Counted from the first letter of the stretch, positions 11,530 through 24,199 are shown. The stretch is DNA of 64,000 nt from Bursaphelenchus xylophilus (GCA_904066235.2 CAJFCV020000002.1:9238001-9302000), one strand, 5' to 3'. The notes: generated from the sequence alone by a model not told the origin. Program-made: numbers and translations.

Positions 11530-11720
11530 CTCTATAACGCGATTTTTTGCAAAACGCGATTTTTTTCTCTATAACGCGATTTTTTCGCAAAACGCGATTT
11601 TTTCTCTATAACGCGATTTTTTCGCAAAACGCGGTTTTTTTTGGATTTTTTAATATTAAAAATTTTTCTTAAATTTTTTTTTTCATTCTGCATAACGCGA
11701 TTTTCTATAAAACGCGTTAA
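11530..11720. repeat. Tandem repeat with ACGCG core
   Basis: About three and a half units of roughly 36 bp built on CTCTATAACGCGATTTTTT and CGCAAAACGCGATTTTT, then a degenerate partial unit near 11691-11720. It lies about 180 bases after the rab-3 stop and may be inside its 3' untranslated region. Confidence 0.7.
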
Positions 11721-12172
11721 AAAAATTTTTTTTTGTTTCTTTCGGATTTTTTTTTATTTTCACCACAATCCCAAAAAAATTGCCTCAGGCTCTCATTTCA
11801 CATTCCTTTTTCAACCCTTACTTCACCTTACAAAGGCTGTTTTAACTCGTCCTAAACTCCCGATCAGTTCTAGTCGCCCCATAGAAACGGTAATCAATGT
11901 GTGTCTTTAGTCTGATAGAAGCAAATATGCACCCAAAATCACGTAATTCCACGTCAAGTTCACTTCACTTTGTAATCATTCATGTATTATAAATATTTTC
12001 CAAAGATGAATATAAACATTCTCAACCGTTTTTAAATACATTTCGTTACGAAATTCTCTAAAACAATATAAAAAATAAAAAAAAATATTATAAATGCTCG
12101 ATATGTCATAGAAATTAGAGTGAATGGCGTTAAATGGGACTCGTATTGAAGGGGGAAATTCTGTAGTTAATT

Positions 12173-15100
12173 TTAGTTGAAGTGAATTGCGTTGAGGCGG
12201 GCTTGATTTTTCGGGTCGGGCGAGCGTTTCGCTTTTTTAAACGCGGCTTTGGCGGTTTGATGGGCCTGAAGATGACATGATTTTTTTATTTTAAATAGCC
12301 TCAAATGCCCTGGGCTCCTTGTAGGGACTATTTTTCTTCGATTTTTGCCCTGATTTTTCAAAGAAATCCGCTTTATAATCAAAAAAGAGAGAAAAATCGT
12401 CTAAAATAAGGTCATAAATCCTCGTTCAAAGTAGAAAAAGGTTAAATTTCTTCATAACGGACCTCTTTACACCATAATCTTTCTATAACAACCATTTTTA
12501 CCCCTTCTAAATCATATTTTTGCACAAAATGTATCTTTTTCAAAAAAAAATTTTTCATCAAAAAAAAAATTTTTTTGTCCAAACCACTCCATGGGATATT
12601 TTAAAACCTCTACTCTATCTTATTTAACCCTAAACTTACATTTTCATCGACTTTTCCAACAAAAATCGACAAGAATTCCAAGAGATTCAGACTGAAATTG
12701 GGCCGTTTTTCCGATTCTTCGTTCACAATTTCCTGCGCCAGCTCAAACGTTTTTTTCTGAAGGGCGTCAATATAGGTTAGTAATGTCTCTGAAGGCTTTG
12801 AAATTCCATGGAAAATCAGAGTTGAGCTTCGGTTAATTTTTAGGGAGTAAAAAAATTGAAGGGTCGACAAAATAATCGGGGATTTTGAGGATGTCGATGG
12901 GTTGCTGAAAGTAAAATTTATAGTATTTTTAGGGCAATTCAAAATTAGTAGGAGGAAAGAGAGCTCCAGATTTTGTTTTTCGTGCCAAAAAATGACAAAA
13001 AAAATGAAAATTTTGAAAAATTTTTTGGTCCCACCACGAAAACTTTAGCTTCAAAAAAACATTACAAAACCTTCCAAACGCCAATTCAAGGGGTTTTCAA
13101 CGTTTTCCAACAAAAATTCACGTTAATTCATCTCAAAATCACCTACTTTTGAACAACTTCCATCCATTTCCCTATCCATTTGCAATACCGCTCCTCATCG
13201 TACTTCGGAATCACCACCAACATGGCCAAAAATTCATTGGAGACTTCCGCAATCTCCTCTAGATTCTGGATCGATGTGAATTCTTCAAAAAGCAGATCAA
13301 CAAATGAGTCGACTTGAAGGAAAGCTTGGCCGGAAAGGGCGACCTTGGTCGATTTTAGAGCGCAATCCAGGCGAAGTCGTCGACTTGACAGGGATGGAAT
13401 GGTGATAAAAGTGTTGGCAATGCATGCATGGACGAATGCTGAGCGGGTGACCGAGAATTTGGCTGATTTTATGACAAAAATGGCAAGTTCCAGGATGCGA
13501 TCAATCACGTACTAAAAAAAAATTTATGTTCAGAAAAAACTAGAAAAAAAATATTTTTTCGAGTAAAAATTATATGCAAATAAATGTAAATTACGCCAGC
13601 TGTTTCTATGAGTTTAACATTTCTCATCAAAATTTGCCAAAGGGGGCTAAAAATTTTTGTTATCCATGACCAAATTGGTCTCAAAGACGCAAAACTTTTT
13701 GGAAATATCGCTTTAACTGTCTCAAAACATTTTGATGAGAAATTTAAACCAAAAATCAGTAAGTTTAGACACCATTTTTTCCAAAAAAAATATTAGAAAT
13801 TTATATTATCCATGACAAAATTGATCTAAAAGTCATCAAATTTTGAGCTAAAATTGTTCGGGTAGGTCTTCAAATGAATGAAAATAGAATTTAAAACAAC
13901 TATCAGACAATTCAGACTCAATTTTTCGAAAGAAATAATAAAAATTTATATTACCCATGATAAAATTGATCTAAAAGCCATCAAATTTCGAGCTAAAATT
14001 GTTCAGGTAGGTCTTTAAATGAATTAAAATAGAATGTAAAACGACTATCAGACAATTTAGACTCAACTTTTCGAAAAAAATACTCAAAATTTATATTATC
14101 CATGACAAAAAAGATCTAAAAGTCATCAAATTTCGAGCTAAAATTGTTCATGTGGGTCCCTAAATAAGTGAAAATAGAATGTAAAACAATTACCAGACAA
14201 TTTAGACTCCATTTTTCAAAAAAAAAAAAAAAAATAACAAAAATTTATATTAACAATACTTCAACCTCAAAACTCCCAAAAAAATTCCAAAACCGCTGAC
14301 CAATCAAATAAAACCTTACCTTTTGGCATTCATCAAGGTTCAACAAGTTCGCTCGGCATGCCACATAGAACGACAGTGCGTTTTCTGGGTCCGCTTTGAC
14401 TTCAAATCGATTCAGAGCGCTTTTGATGAGCTCCACCGCTTGGAAGACCTCTTCATCCGATGAAAACAGATCCAGCGAGTCATGGAGAATCTTGCAAACG
14501 TCTGATACCTAAATAAAATTACATAACATATCTATTTAGTCATCAAATGTTCTCAAAAACCAGCAAATTGTAAAAATTTTTATAACTCTTTACCTGATAA
14601 GCTAAATTAAGGTCGGAAATGCTGGCAAGTTTGTGTTTCGACACCATCGTCTCCAAAATTTGGACGGACATTTGTTTTCGGATAGAATCGTCGGTGAAAA
14701 GTGAGGTGAAATTTGAGAAAACGGGGAGGGTGAGGAACGTTGGGATATCCCGGAGTTGGCCCAGGATTTTGGACAAAACTTCCAGTAAAGCCGACTGCGG
14801 TGCGTTGAACGCCTAAAATACGATCTGTTACTCTTCAAACTTTCTGAATCTCCCAGGAATCATCATCAATTCCTCTAAAATAACGTAAAAAGCGTTGTGT
14901 TTTAACAAGGAAAGTACTTCTACGGGTATGGAGTTACAGGTCGAGATATATTTACATCAAAAAATCACAAAACTTTTCTGTTTCAGAAAATTTAAAAATT
15001 AGCTGCCCAATTTTGGTTTGTAAGGGCGAAAAAACACTTTCAAAACTTTTCTCGCAACACCACGCAAACGCCTTTTTGACCAAGTTTTTACCAAATCAAA

Positions 15101-18100
15101 AGTTTTTTTTGAGCTAAAGTAAACCCTGATATCTTGACAAGCCTTATAACATCAAATTTGATGAATACTACGTTTTTTGAGAACTACTAATTAAGGTGTA
15201 TTATTAGTCAAATTTGATATTTTAAGGCTTGTCAAGATACCAGGGTTTACTTTAGCTCAAAACAAAGCTTTTGAATTGGTAAAAACTTGGCCAAAAAGGC
15301 ATTTGCGTGGTGTTTCGAGAAAAGTTCTTACAAGGGCTCGGCAAAACCTCGTCCCCTGGTTTTTTCTTGAAACATATACCATTTGAAAGAGCGTAAAAAA
15401 CTGGTCTAGAAGCGACTTTTATTAGCTGCTATTATCCACTTACGCGCTGGCTAGCGAGAATTTTTTAGTTCTAGGCTAGTCTCACCCTTCTTTTGAGAAA
15501 ACAAACGCGATCGGTTTCAAAAGCAAACCGGAGAAGTGCTTCGGTGGCCTAGTGGGGAAAGGCGCTGCTCAAGGACCTGCGAAGCGGGTTCGAATCCTCT
15601 TTTGAACTTTTTTATTTTTCTGGCTAGTATGGAACAAATAGAGTCAGAAAGTTATATTTAATTTTGGACTAGACTTTTGTGAATACTCAGGTCCATTTTA
15701 AAAGAAAAAACTACAACTTTTTCGTTTTTTTTTATTTTGGCCTCTTTGACCTTGTAGTGGGACATCCTGGGTGGTTGAAACTTTCGAGGTCTTTCATATT
15801 TTTACTAGGAATTCCTGCTAACGGAAAGTACGTAAAAATTGAGTCTGAAAACATCTTACATGCTTGGAACATCTTCGTTTGTCTTGAGTTACAGGACCTA
15901 AAACATCGCGCAATCACTCATTGAGTATATCAACCTGAATGTCTCAAACTCAGAAAACCTTTTGTATTTTTTGACATGGGTTGAAGCGTTCAACCTCATT
16001 AATGACTAATGTTTATATGAAAAGTGATTATTCGATCTCGTTCACGTCTCAGAAGCAAAAAGTTCCAAAATTCAACTTGGAAATTTTAAAAAATGCCCGC
16101 TAGCCAGCCCGTAAGTGGATAATAGCAGCTAATTCAAGGTGATCCTAAACCAGTTTTTTACGCTCTTTCGAATGGTATATGTTTCAAGATAAAACCAGGG
16201 GACGAGGTTTTGCCGAGCCCTTGTGAGGGTTTTTTCGCCCTTACAAACCAACATTAAGCAGCTAACTTTTACACATTCTGAATCAGAAAAGTTTTGCGAT
16301 TTTTTGATATATGTTTTGACCTGTTAACTCCATACCCCATAGAAGTACTTCCCTTGTAAAAACTGTTGTTTTAAAAAATTTCCTTTTTCCTACCCTATCA
16401 TTTTCAACTTTTCCGCAGATCCCATCCAGAACAACTTGAATTTCAGAGACAGTAAAGTATTTGGCGACAAATTCGATCCAAATCCTCATGCCCTCCAAAA
16501 AATCCTTGGTTTCCAATCGATTCAACATCTTCCATATTGCTTTTAGCAGGGGTTTTCGATTAATTTCGGCGACATTTCCTTTCAAAATATTTTTTCCAAA
16601 TGCCGTAATCTCATCAATTTTTGGCTCTTCAGCTTCCATGAGTATTTTACAAGTCTCTAGACTGAATTCCGTTAGATAATTCGTGGGCAATGCGTTGAGG
16701 AGGGCCTTGAAGACGAAAGGTCGTTTTTCCGGGAGTTTTGCGTATTCCCAAAGAGGTAGAATGTCATCGTATGTTACTGCATTATAAGCCACACACTGTA
16801 TTACGTACTCCAAAGGGGGCCAGAGCAATATTACCTGAAAATTTTTAATTTTTTGATCAATTTCAAATCTTTTGTCATGGATAATATAAATATCGTTATT
16901 TTTAGTCAAAAATAATCTCCAAACCTACCGGTTGTTCTTTGAAAGTTTGCATCCAGTCATTTAGACACTTCCAATGTGGCGCTCGATTCGATGGCTCACA
17001 GCGCATCGCCACACGACATATAAAACATCTGGCGTATGAGGCAATTAGCGGATGTGATATCGTCGCGGCCAATTGACATAGCCTAAGGAGATTTTCGGCA
17101 ATAGAAGTGTCATCCATGAACTTCATAATAGGCATCAAAGCACCTCCAACTAAAGACAGAACTATCAAGAATAAATGGAACTTACTATAAAGATGAGGGA
17201 GAATTTCGCGGATCTCTGACAGTTTGCCAAACCAATTTCGAGCAACTATCCTGGTCTTTTCGAGCACATCGATGGTCTGGAAATGTGTTGGAAGGGTTGG
17301 CAGAGACGCTTGTCTTCGTTCGGCCTTTGCTTTTTCTAATAAACGTTCGTAGACTAGATGCCCAAAAATATCCATGAAGTCAGTTACCAGAACAAACGCT
17401 TTGGGATAGAAGTAACCCAGATTACTTTGCGTCAGAATGTTGGCCACCTCTCGGCAGAGCTAGAAAGAAGAAAAGTCGAAAAAATCAAATCTAAGTATCA
17501 AGTGGAATATAAAATATGTCAATTTTTGAATCTAAACTTACAAAAAGTCAAATAAAACAGTTAAAACTCACCTTGATACACTCTATCCTCTCTTCTTCGG
17601 CCCATAACCTCCTCAAAATTCGCCTTAAGTCACGGATTTTTCGATTGAAATCTTCTTCTGTAAGGTTAGTAAAACGATGTCCATTTACTGGTTGAGCTTT
17701 CTGATTTCGAGGATGGGGTCGTGTACTGAAAGGGAGGGTATAATAGCGGCTCTAGACAAGTGATTTATACAAAATAAATATGTCATAAAAAATTTTTTTT
17801 GAACTATAGGTACAACAAGGTCAAAATCAGATCAAAGCTGCTAAAAAATGTTGTTCTCTAACACAAAACGATTTCGTCTACCATGAAAAATCCAGTTAGC
17901 TCCTCAAGAAAGGGTTTAAACCTAATACTTCCAGTTCTTTCAAGAGTTTCACCAAATTTTATATTATTTTAGGTAACAAAATCTATTTTCTTCTGCAAAT
18001 CCCTTGAACATCTTCAATTTGATGAAATTAACACCTAATGATCAAGAAAAAACATTTCAAAACCTCACTTTCTTCCCTTCTCTTCTGTTGGCTTCAAAAA

Positions 18101-18529
18101 ACTGGATTCCAAAGAGAAAGTGTTCTCCGACTTGTAGGTCTCATGAATAATATCCTTAAACTCGCCCCACGGCCTCAATCCCACAAAAACAGGGTCCAAA
18201 TCCGGAATCACATCCTCCTCCTTCTCTGCCAAGGTGTTTAACAGCGGTCCATCAGTGAATAAAATATTGCCATTGTTTATAAATTGATCTCGTTTGTCGT
18301 GGAGAGCTGTAGTTGCCAAATTCTCAACAATCTCATTGGTTTCCTGAACTCCCAATGGATCAGAAAACTCGGAAACTCCATTCTCGTCGGCCTCTTCTAT
18401 GGAGTCAGCAGGTTCCGGTTGGGGTTTCTTCGATTTTGAATATGAATCTGGCTGAAGGGGATGGTTTAGAACAGGCACAAGACCTGAAGTGTAGCCAGAA
18501 CGACCAAAATTTGACGCTGTCAGGCTCAT
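12173..18529 (-). CDS. VPS35L: VPS35L, Retriever complex scaffold subunit
   Basis: The product is the VPS35-like alpha-solenoid subunit of Retriever, part of Commander, which returns cargo from endosomes to the cell surface. It has ten exons: 18069-18529, 17572-17725, 17186-17459, 16929-17149, 16394-16834, 14594-14812, 14320-14508, 13147-13511, 12640-12904 and 12173-12265. The phases close to 893 residues (human form about 960). Diagnostic blocks are FYPKAFVLVTDFMDIFG-LVYER, SYARCFICRVAMR, WIEFVAKYFTVSEIQVVLDG, SFYVACRANLLNL and HACIANTFITIPSLSSRRL, all in family order. It is VPS35L rather than VPS35 because these blocks match the former. The ATG at 18529 follows a CCAATTGCAG acceptor by three bases, suggesting trans-splicing. 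The last, short exon has the weakest homology. Intron 5 holds a 1.45-kb palindrome and intron 7 a tandem repeat. Confidence 0.92.
13655..14250. repeat. 145-bp tandem repeat in VPS35L intron 7
   Basis: Three clear units begin with TTATATTAWCCATGA near 13800, 13946 and 14091, each about 145 bp. A more diverged unit precedes them from about 13655. Each carries ATCTAAAAGYCATCAAATTT and ends in AGACTCAA before an A-rich stretch. The repeat fills most of the intron. Confidence 0.8.
15036..15328. repeat. Foldback sequence nested in the type C left arm
   Basis: A 293-bp inverted repeat (GAGCTAAAGTAAACCCTG with its inverse CAGGGTTTACTTTAGCTC, and long continuations) that is absent from the matching place in the right arm. 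It therefore entered after the arms existed. Its own ends are indistinct. Confidence 0.7.
15530..15621 (+). other. tRNA-like module in type C element
   Basis: A-box TGGCCTAGTGG (15545-15555), canonical B-box GGTTCGAATCC (15587-15597) and a T6 stop at 15608-15613. The D stem can pair (GCC with GGC) but the anticodon and T stems pair poorly. The module is therefore an internal Pol III promoter or degraded tRNA. Confidence 0.6.
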
Positions 18530-19430
18530 CAACTGCAATTGGAAAGATAACGAGTTGTTTTTGAGGTAAATTGGAGGAGAAATTTGATAAAAACGATAAA
18601 AAATTTGGGTCGAAAACAAAGAGTTGTCAAGTGTAATATAAATTGATCTAAAAAAGCAGAAAAAAAGAATAAGTAAAAATAAAAGATTTTAGAAACTACC
18701 TTGCAAAGGCCTTTACAACAACTCTTTGTTCAAAACAGTGCACAAAATAAAAAAAGAATATTTATTTTCGCCAAGCTGCGCCCGAAGGAATCGCAGGTCG
18801 CGGGGATATTTTATACGAAAGCTACTTTATTTTTAAAATTGAATGGCCTGGAGGCTAATAGTGATTTCAAGGTGCTTTTTACACTTCAGCAGTATCAAAG
18901 AAATGATTTTGACGATTCTGACGACAATCCTTAGAGAATACTGTTATCCATGATAAAAAATTTAGCCTTTCGACAAAAAATTTTGTCGAAACTTTAAAAA
19001 TCTCACTGTATATGCAATATTAATGCCCGCAATGTTGTGTATGACTAATCTCCAAACTTCAAATGACCCAATCGTACGCAGAAACAAACAATCCGAAGAT
19101 GTTCCGCATCCTTCTCGCGGGTATTTTAAAGTGGATTATGCGATCAAGGTGAACATATTCAACATGTTTAGAAAAGAAGCGTGGTTGTGGGTGTGTGTTT
19201 GATTTATATATTAAATTTTTCAAGAACATAATTTCTGGATTTTGAACGGTTTCTACGTATTTTTCAAAATTTTTGTTTTTATCTCATGGATAATAGTATA
19301 ATGTTTGTTCAGATGCCCGAGGATGACGGAATGACCGAATATATTCGAATTTCCATTTCTGAACGTTTTTTGAATTAATTATTTGCTCTTACAGAAGAGA
19401 TGGCTTAAATGGGCATCAAGTTAACAGAAG
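18530..19430. other. Divergent spacer between VPS35L and the astacin gene
   Basis: 900 bases of AT-rich DNA serving two diverging genes. None of the major repeat families was recognised in it. A TTTGCTCTTACAG acceptor-like site near 19393 may be where the astacin transcript is trans-spliced. No promoter motif could be supported. Confidence 0.4.
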
Positions 19431-22400
19431 ATGATGATCGGGTTGTGGGTAATATCTTGGTTACTTATGACTAAATCTGGCCATGCAAAAAAAGAATCGG
19501 AGCACACGGAAATGATGAAGGTATGTGAAGTCAATCGACAGTTTCGGGGCTCTATAAAATGCATTTTTTTACTCCAAAATGTCAAATTCACCATTTTGAT
19601 GACTAAAATACGAAAAATATGATGACTTTTCAGATGAGAGCAAAATTTATTTCCGAGACCCTCTCCAAGCCTCAATTCTCTCTGATGCGGAAAGCCATGC
19701 TGGATCGTGCTCGGCATCCTCCATTGTACAAAGATATTCCGCCCATTTCTCTTGGTATGGCCAAGAGAATTGAAAGATTGGAACGAAATGCCGAAAAGGA
19801 CAAAGAGTTGAGGAAGAAGACAATCGGACCGAGTATGGAAGAGGCCAATCGACCAATTGCTGATTTGTTAATTCAGGTATGAGCTTGGAATATTTCTCAA
19901 AGGGTTTTTAAATCAAAAAGCCGCTATTGAATGCCATGCGTATCCAAAACTAACCCGATTTTCTGGGCTATGAAGAAAATTATTTTCTGAAAATAGTCAT
20001 GTTAGAAACTTACATCACTGTAAATCCTGTGTTGCAAAACTTGGGCCATTTTAGAATGTGATGGTAGCGGGACTTGTAAGCTTTATTTTAGATACAGTTG
20101 CTTTATCTACAGCTCCTAAAAACATAGCAAAAATTTAATGTCAACTTGAGGTACTTTTTCATTATTTTTTTTGTTATATATAACTATAACTCCCAATAAC
20201 GCCTGGATGGGCTGAAACACTACTTTACTTTTACATGCTAAGATAAACACCATCTTCATCTACAGTTCTCGACTCTCTACGACTGGGTTAACCGGGCTTT
20301 CTGATATTTATCACCCTTTTTACATACCTCCAGACTTCTTGAACCCTATGAAAAATCAATTTCTGTATTTGCCTTGATACATTCGTTTGGCTGGATCTTA
20401 TTGTTAAACAAGTAATTTTCCAGGGCGACTTGCTCCTAAGCAACATCCAAATGAAAGCTTATGACCATAGCTTACAAGAAGAGCGCCAACCTTTATATCG
20501 ACGAAGAATAAAGCCAAAAAAATACAAGTTGGAAGACAAGTATCAACACCGCGGAAAACGGCAAATTCTCCAGGATCCGGAGTCTGGATTTCCACTGACT
20601 AAATGGCGAACTGATACGCCAATTTGTTATCGATTTCATCCCACCATGGGTGAGATTTTGCAAATCATAAAAAAGTTAAACTTTTACTGAGTAATTTTAA
20701 TTTACTGAGTAATTAAACTCCGCAAATTTCCAGATAATTGGATGAGAACGTTGGTGAACGAAGCCACGAAATTTTGGCAAGCAAATACTTGTCTGTCCTT
20801 CAAAGAAAATTGCACCATTGAGCCGGTTGTTCGCTACATTCGAGCTGGCGGATGCTACAGTTCGGTGGGGAAGCAGTTTCAAGACTTTGAGCAGGACGTT
20901 TCGTTGGGACAGAAGTGCGATTTGGTAAGGCTTAGAAGAAGTTGCAAAGTAAAATACGCCGGTCTCAAGGAGTTGTAAAATTAGCAAAAATTTTTTGAAG
21001 AAGAAACTGAAAATGGGTCAAAAATTAGGCGAGAAAGATAAATTCTTTTGTAAAAGGTGTGCTTTTTAAACTAATATTTAGTCATCATTTTTGCCAAGCT
21101 TCATTAAAATCTGAGCATCGAGGTTTGAGCATTTCCCTTGTATATTTTCTAGATTTACAGGGGAGGTACTCCAAGTGCGACGCTCCGATTTTCTTTAAAT
21201 TTTGCGCACACGTCGGGTATGGACCAGATATCAATTCCTGAAAGTTTTAGCTAGCGCTTTGCGGGCGACGCCGAGATATCGAACGATTTTTGCCGCCGAG
21301 AGAGCACGCTTAACGTGGAGAGCGGTCAGAGAGAAAGGCGCGTTTTGGCCATAACTTTGGCAGTTTCGTGCGGAAAATTTTGATTTTTTGTACATCTAAA
21401 AATCTCGGTTGTTTCAAAGCGCGAGCTAAGAATCTTGCATATATATTAGAAAAAATTATTCTAAATTTGAGCCTAGTTTCATCAAAATCTAAGCGTCGCC
21501 CTTGAAGTACTTCATCTGTAAAATAAATTGCCTTTGCAGTTTGGTGTCGCAGCCCACGAAACGGGCCATACGCTTGGCCTTTTTCACCATCAAAGTCGAA
21601 TCGATCGAGATGATCATATCAGTCTGACCGAAAACATCCCCACCTCTTGGCTCTCGCAGTACGAGAAAGTGAGCAACAAAACGGCCACCATTATGGACGT
21701 CCATTACGATTACGGCTCGGATCTGCACTACCCCGGCTGTAAGTGGCTCTGGGTTACGTAATCAAAATGTAGACGATTTGCAGAACAGCAAGGTGTTGTT
21801 GGCAGCGAAACGAGTGCAGTATCAACATACGATGGGGAATCGGAGACAGCCGTCGTTTTTGGATTTGAAATTGGTCAACCAGTTCTATGGGTGTCAAGGT
21901 GAGTTGGAGTTTTGAGGCAAACACTCGAGAGAAGACAAAAATTTATAAATTTTGTGACGAAGTTTGCTGAGAAAGTGCTCAAAATGCGACGCTTTGTTTC
22001 TAAATGTAACATTGGCTCAAATTTAAGAGCATTTTTTCCAAGTCATAAGCCAAATCAGTAGATTGCAACCTGCAAAAAAACGAGATTTTGGGTCGGGAAG
22101 TTTGAGAAAATTTGATGATTTTTCGCGAGTTTAAAGCCCAATCTAAAATCCCCATAGAAGTACTTTCCTTGTCAGGAACACATAATTCTGTGGCCTAGCC
22201 CTAAAGTTCACAAAAATAAAAAAAACTCAGCGCCACGCATAAATTTCATCAAACTCTGAGCTCTGATTTCGAGGAATTATCATATTTTGATACTGGAATC
22301 TCTGCTTAACTGTACGCTGCAAATACCATTCGAATTTTTCCAGATAAATGCCAAACAAAGCCTGATTGTAAAAACGGCGGGTTTGTCAATCCTAACAATT

Positions 22401-23512
22401 GCTCGAGATGTATTTGCCCATCAGCTTTTGGCGGGTATCTTTGTGACGAAAGAGCGCCGGCGGCATTCACGAGTACCAGTAATTGCGGCGACTCTTTGGA
22501 AGCCACCAGTGAGTTTCAAATGATTCATGGAGAGGTTCATCCGGCTGGACCTACGGATAAAAATAATATCACTGTGAGACAAGCGGAGTGTCATTATCAC
22601 ATCAAAGTAGGCTTTTTTACGAAGAATAGGACACAATTGTTGCAGGCGAGGCCTGGCTATCAAATCGAGATCAAAGTTATGAACGTGACGGGGCCCTGCA
22701 CGAATGAGTGTTATTATGGGGCATTGGAGATCAAGTTCGAGGAGTTTACATGGACTGGCGCTCGCCTATGTTGTCCAACGCATATTGATGACATTGGCGG
22801 GACAATGATTAGCGAGGACAACTTGGCAACGGTGTCGTATTATACGCAAAAGGGACCGTTGAAAGCGGTGATTAGATATCGAGAAAGTAGGTTTGAAAAT
22901 CTTCATTTTAGATGTCAGTCTGTCGGGAAAATAGTGAGCATAATGCCGCTGCGCCGGCCGAAGTGAAAAACCATTCGATTTTTCCGCGACAAAATTTGAT
23001 ATTGCGATTTTCGATGCGACAAATTACTCATTATTTTCCCGACAGACTGATAGTTAAAATGCAAGGCTGATATGTGCAAAAAAAAGCAATTTTTATTTTC
23101 AGTCCAGCACGATGAACCGCTAGAATCTTCAACCACAACCTCCGATAGTTACGAAGAAGAGATAGATGAGACAGATGAGACAGAAGCGACAACAACCACG
23201 GAGATTTCATCCACAACAACTACAGAGCCTCCAGAAAAGCCCACCACAAATTCTAGAGAAGAGGAAGTGCCAGTGACCCAACGACGACGTGATGTTACGA
23301 CAGCTGCGACGACGACAACCACGCTTCCCACAACAACCACTCTCAGTAATCTTTTCCCGACCCTCTTTCCCACCGTCCCCGCACGAAAACTACCCAACAT
23401 TCGATGCCATGACATTGCCATAAACTGTGCATTCCAGCTGACATATTGCCGCTCCGTGCCCACACAAATGCAAAAGTATTGTGCTTACAGTTGCGAGTTT
23501 TGCCAGCCCTAA
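19431..23512 (+). CDS. Secreted astacin metalloprotease (NAS type) with EGF, CUB and ShK modules
   Basis: A zinc endopeptidase of the nematode NAS family. It has nine exons: 19431-19520, 19634-19876, 20424-20649, 20734-20924, 21540-21738, 21773-21898, 22344-22606, 22646-22886 and 23103-23512, which give 662 residues. Order: signal peptide (MMIGLWVISWLL), prodomain, convertase site RGKR (154-157), catalytic domain with HETGHTLGLFH (256-266) and RIDRD, Met-turn region YDYGSDLHY, YQHTMG, a Cys-rich EGF-like module (DKCQTKPDCKNGG), CUB, a Thr-rich linker and a C-terminal six-Cys ShK domain (CHDIAINC to CEFC). The Met-turn methionine is Leu312. The fifth intron is a problem: only a 34-base or a 31-base intron keeps the frame. 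AATAAA follows the stop by about ten bases. Substrates are unknown; cuticle collagen is a typical target of relatives. Confidence 0.87.
21158..21518. repeat. Hairpin MITE, CAAGGGAAGTAC superfamily, internally deleted
   Basis: In astacin intron 4, ending 21 bases before exon 5. It runs from CAGGGGAGGTACTCC to a degenerate right end, 361 bp instead of 449. Flanks are TTA and TAA. Confidence 0.8.
21974..22171. repeat. Decayed element, CAAGGGAAGTAC superfamily
   Basis: In astacin intron 6. The right end CATAGAAGTACTTTCCTTG is clear and is followed by TCA. The left end near 21974 (GAAAGTGCTC) is diverged. It is too degraded to assign to a type. Confidence 0.55.
22915..23050. repeat. Inverted-repeat element, CTGTCGGGAAAATAA family
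   Basis: 136-bp copy in astacin intron 8, TCAGTCTGTCGGG to CCCGACAGACTGA. Confidence 0.8.
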
Positions 23513-23711
23513 GCGTTGAGATAATAAATCACCATGTCAAAAAAGTTTATATACTTTTTGTGTTTCTTCATGAGCATTGTGGCAATTGATTTTGACCGAA
23601 GAGTCGTTGTTTTGTGAAGGAAAGTGGCTACATACCATTGCATTGATTTTGATAAACATCACCAATTTAGAGTCATGTTTGAGACACCTGATTCAAGCAG
23701 TAAACCTTCTG

Positions 23712-23919
23712 CAGTGGCGGACCTGATCCAGCGGCAAAAAGTGTATTTTTTTGCATCCGGGAAGTACCAAAAATGTAGCAAGATACCTTCCTCTACAAGT
23801 GAAAAAAACTGCACTTTTTCTGACGATGAGGGAAAGGGCGCCCTTCAAAACCGGGTTTTTTTAGTTGGAGAAGGAGGCATTTCGCTACTTTTTTTGATAC
23901 TTCCCGGATGCAAAATGGA
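23712..23919. repeat. CAGTGGCGG MITE, right end truncated
   Basis: Starts CAGTGGCGGACCTGATCCAG and ends in the GGATGCAAAATGG block without the final terminus. It lies about 200 bases after the astacin stop. Confidence 0.8.
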
Positions 23920-24011
23920 ATTATAAAAAAAATATTAATAAAATTATAAAAAAATTATTAATAAAATTTAGTTTTTGTTCTTTGCGATTCGTTTTATAGC
24001 GCGTTGAATGT

Positions 24012-24151
24012 ACCAGTCCATTCGCAAAGTCACTGGAGTTCAAAGTGCAAGTGACAGCGCAAAAAAGCCTATTGCTCAGTGCTAAGTGAACTTTTGTTTT
24101 CTCACAATTCATGTCGGAAAAATCACTCCAGCGGCTTTACGAACAGACAAG
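24012..24151. repeat. CTAGTCC family element, diverged
   Basis: Begins CCAGTCCATTCGCAAAGTC and ends with the inverse GACTTTGCGAAY-like arm (GGCTTTACGAACAGAC). It has the TGCTCAGTGC interior of the family. Confidence 0.6.
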
Positions 24152-24199
24152 TATTTTCTTTTTCTTTTGGCAAAAAATACCCTTCTCTTCCCTGCAAAG

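Larger units (their letters stand above)
14906..16356 (+). mobile_element. tRNA-like-bearing MITE (type C), 1451 bp
   Basis: Lies in VPS35L intron 5. It starts CAAGGAAAGTACTTCTACGG, ends in the inverse CTTCCCTTG, and has TAA duplicated on both flanks. The arms are about 270 bp (right arm about 16083-16356). The left arm is interrupted by a separate foldback sequence at 15036-15328. The unique centre carries a tRNA-like module at 15530-15621. Confidence 0.82.
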
